Assembly: GCF_019426345.1 (NCBI RefSeq)
Contig: NZ_JAHLLW010000005.1
Coordinates: 1-64,000 of the forward strand
DNA from: Marinomonas lutimaris
GTDB taxonomy: Bacteria; Pseudomonadota; Gammaproteobacteria; Pseudomonadales; Marinomonadaceae
Direction: 5' to 3'
Length of the DNA stretch: 64,000 nucleotides
The notes under the pieces are model-generated. The model was not told the DNA's origin and made no database searches. It was given only the letters and a program-made list of their open reading frames with translations. Shown piece by piece: positions 63,682-64,000 of the stretch; position 1 is the stretch's first letter, and every line of letters starts with the position of its first letter. A program made the position numbers and the translations under genes.

Positions 63682-64000
63682 TGGAAGTTATTAAGGTCTC
63701 TTATCAAGGTCATGATGTTGGTGCTGTAAGCTTTGATGTCGATAAAGGCATTGGAGCTTTTGAATATACAGCAAGCTTTATAAAAAAAGGGATAGAGCTT
63801 TCCCCCCTTAAAATGCCGTTATCCAGACGGATTTTTAGCTTTCCTGAACTTGATTTTAATACCTTTAAAGGCTTACCAGGCTTAATTGCAGACTCTCTCC
63901 CCGATAATTTTGGTAACTCAGTTCTTAATGCTTGGGTGGCAAGTCAAGGTAAGTCTCCTAATGACATTTCTCCTCTACAACGGCTTCAATACACTGGGAA
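63675..64000 (+). CDS. hipA: HipA-type Ser/Thr kinase toxin, partial (cut by window end)
   Basis: The first 108 codons read MVMEVIKVSYQGHDVGAVSF then LSPLKMPLSRRIFSF, FKGLPGLIADSLPDNFGN, the HipA N-terminal subdomain signature. HipA kinases phosphorylate aminoacyl-tRNA synthetases such as GltX. The kinase core lies beyond the window. AAAGGGAG lies seven bases before the ATG, and the gene overlaps hipB. Confidence 0.9.
   Translation, partial: MVMEVIKVSYQGHDVGAVSFDVDKGIGAFEYTASFIKKGIELSPLKMPLSRRIFSFPELDFNTFKGLPGLIADSLPDNFGNSVLNAWVASQGKSPNDISPLQRLQYTG

Overview
The window reads as the chromosome of a marine gammaproteobacterium of the Oceanospirillales, most like Marinomonas. Evidence: the pyrimidine block yqgE-ruvX-pyrR-pyrB-pyrX and the block crc / pyrE / slmA / argB / dut / coaBC / radC follow Pseudomonas-type gene order, protein sequences are pseudomonad-like, GC is moderate, and TTT, TRAP and ABC carriers for organic acids are plentiful. 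This identification is inference from gene content; no 16S gene is present.

Region 1 (1-19.8 kb) is a sugar-acid catabolic island. A tripartite tricarboxylate-type (TTT) carrier is followed by galactarate dehydratase (garD), 5-dehydro-4-deoxyglucarate dehydratase (kdgD), glucarate dehydratase (gudD), a FadR-type regulator and an alpha-ketoglutarate-semialdehyde-type dehydrogenase. Together they would take galactarate and glucarate to 2-oxoglutarate. An AEC carrier and a D-2-hydroxyacid dehydrogenase follow. On the minus strand a second module holds a TRAP transporter (DctP plus fused DctQM), a 40-residue membrane microprotein and a second GlucD-like enolase. A divergent GntR regulator is separated from it by paired palindromes. 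A second AEC carrier and a 2OG-Fe(II) oxygenase close the region.

Region 2 (19.8-32.5 kb) is mostly housekeeping: yqgE-ruvX-pyrR, a possible pyrB leader/attenuator, pyrB with the non-catalytic dihydroorotase partner, a degenerate GGDEF-type protein, yggS-proC-yggT, coaD, a ferredoxin, an NhaP2-type antiporter whose canonical start codon is missing, a K+ channel and trmL.

Region 3 (32.5-40.1 kb) is the accessory part. Five identical tRNA-Phe genes lie in perfect 160-bp tandem units. Downstream is a decayed P2-like prophage: a portal-protein pseudogene and three remnants of an Ogr/Delta-type zinc-finger gene. Cargo genes sit among the remnants: a voltage-gated-type K+ channel, a DUF4760-like protein flanked by two copies of the Ogr tail, a membrane-anchored unknown and an intact HigBA pair with twin operators. 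After these come broken parDE and brnA, small unknown genes, an HTH protein and a membrane fatty-acid hydroxylase. This last 2.1-kb segment is bracketed by a 98-bp duplication of the start of the next gene.

Region 4 (40.1-64 kb) holds a MASE1-CHASE hybrid kinase with a separate Hpt protein; a complete ugpBAECQ glycerol-3-phosphate/glycerophosphodiester uptake operon with its DeoR regulator and a HAD phosphatase; DUF808, IclR and CofD-like genes; a REC-CheC plus PAS pair; rimB; a mutarotase; a Crc homologue; the pyrE-slmA-argB-dut-coaBC-radC block; and a HipBA pair cut by the window edge.
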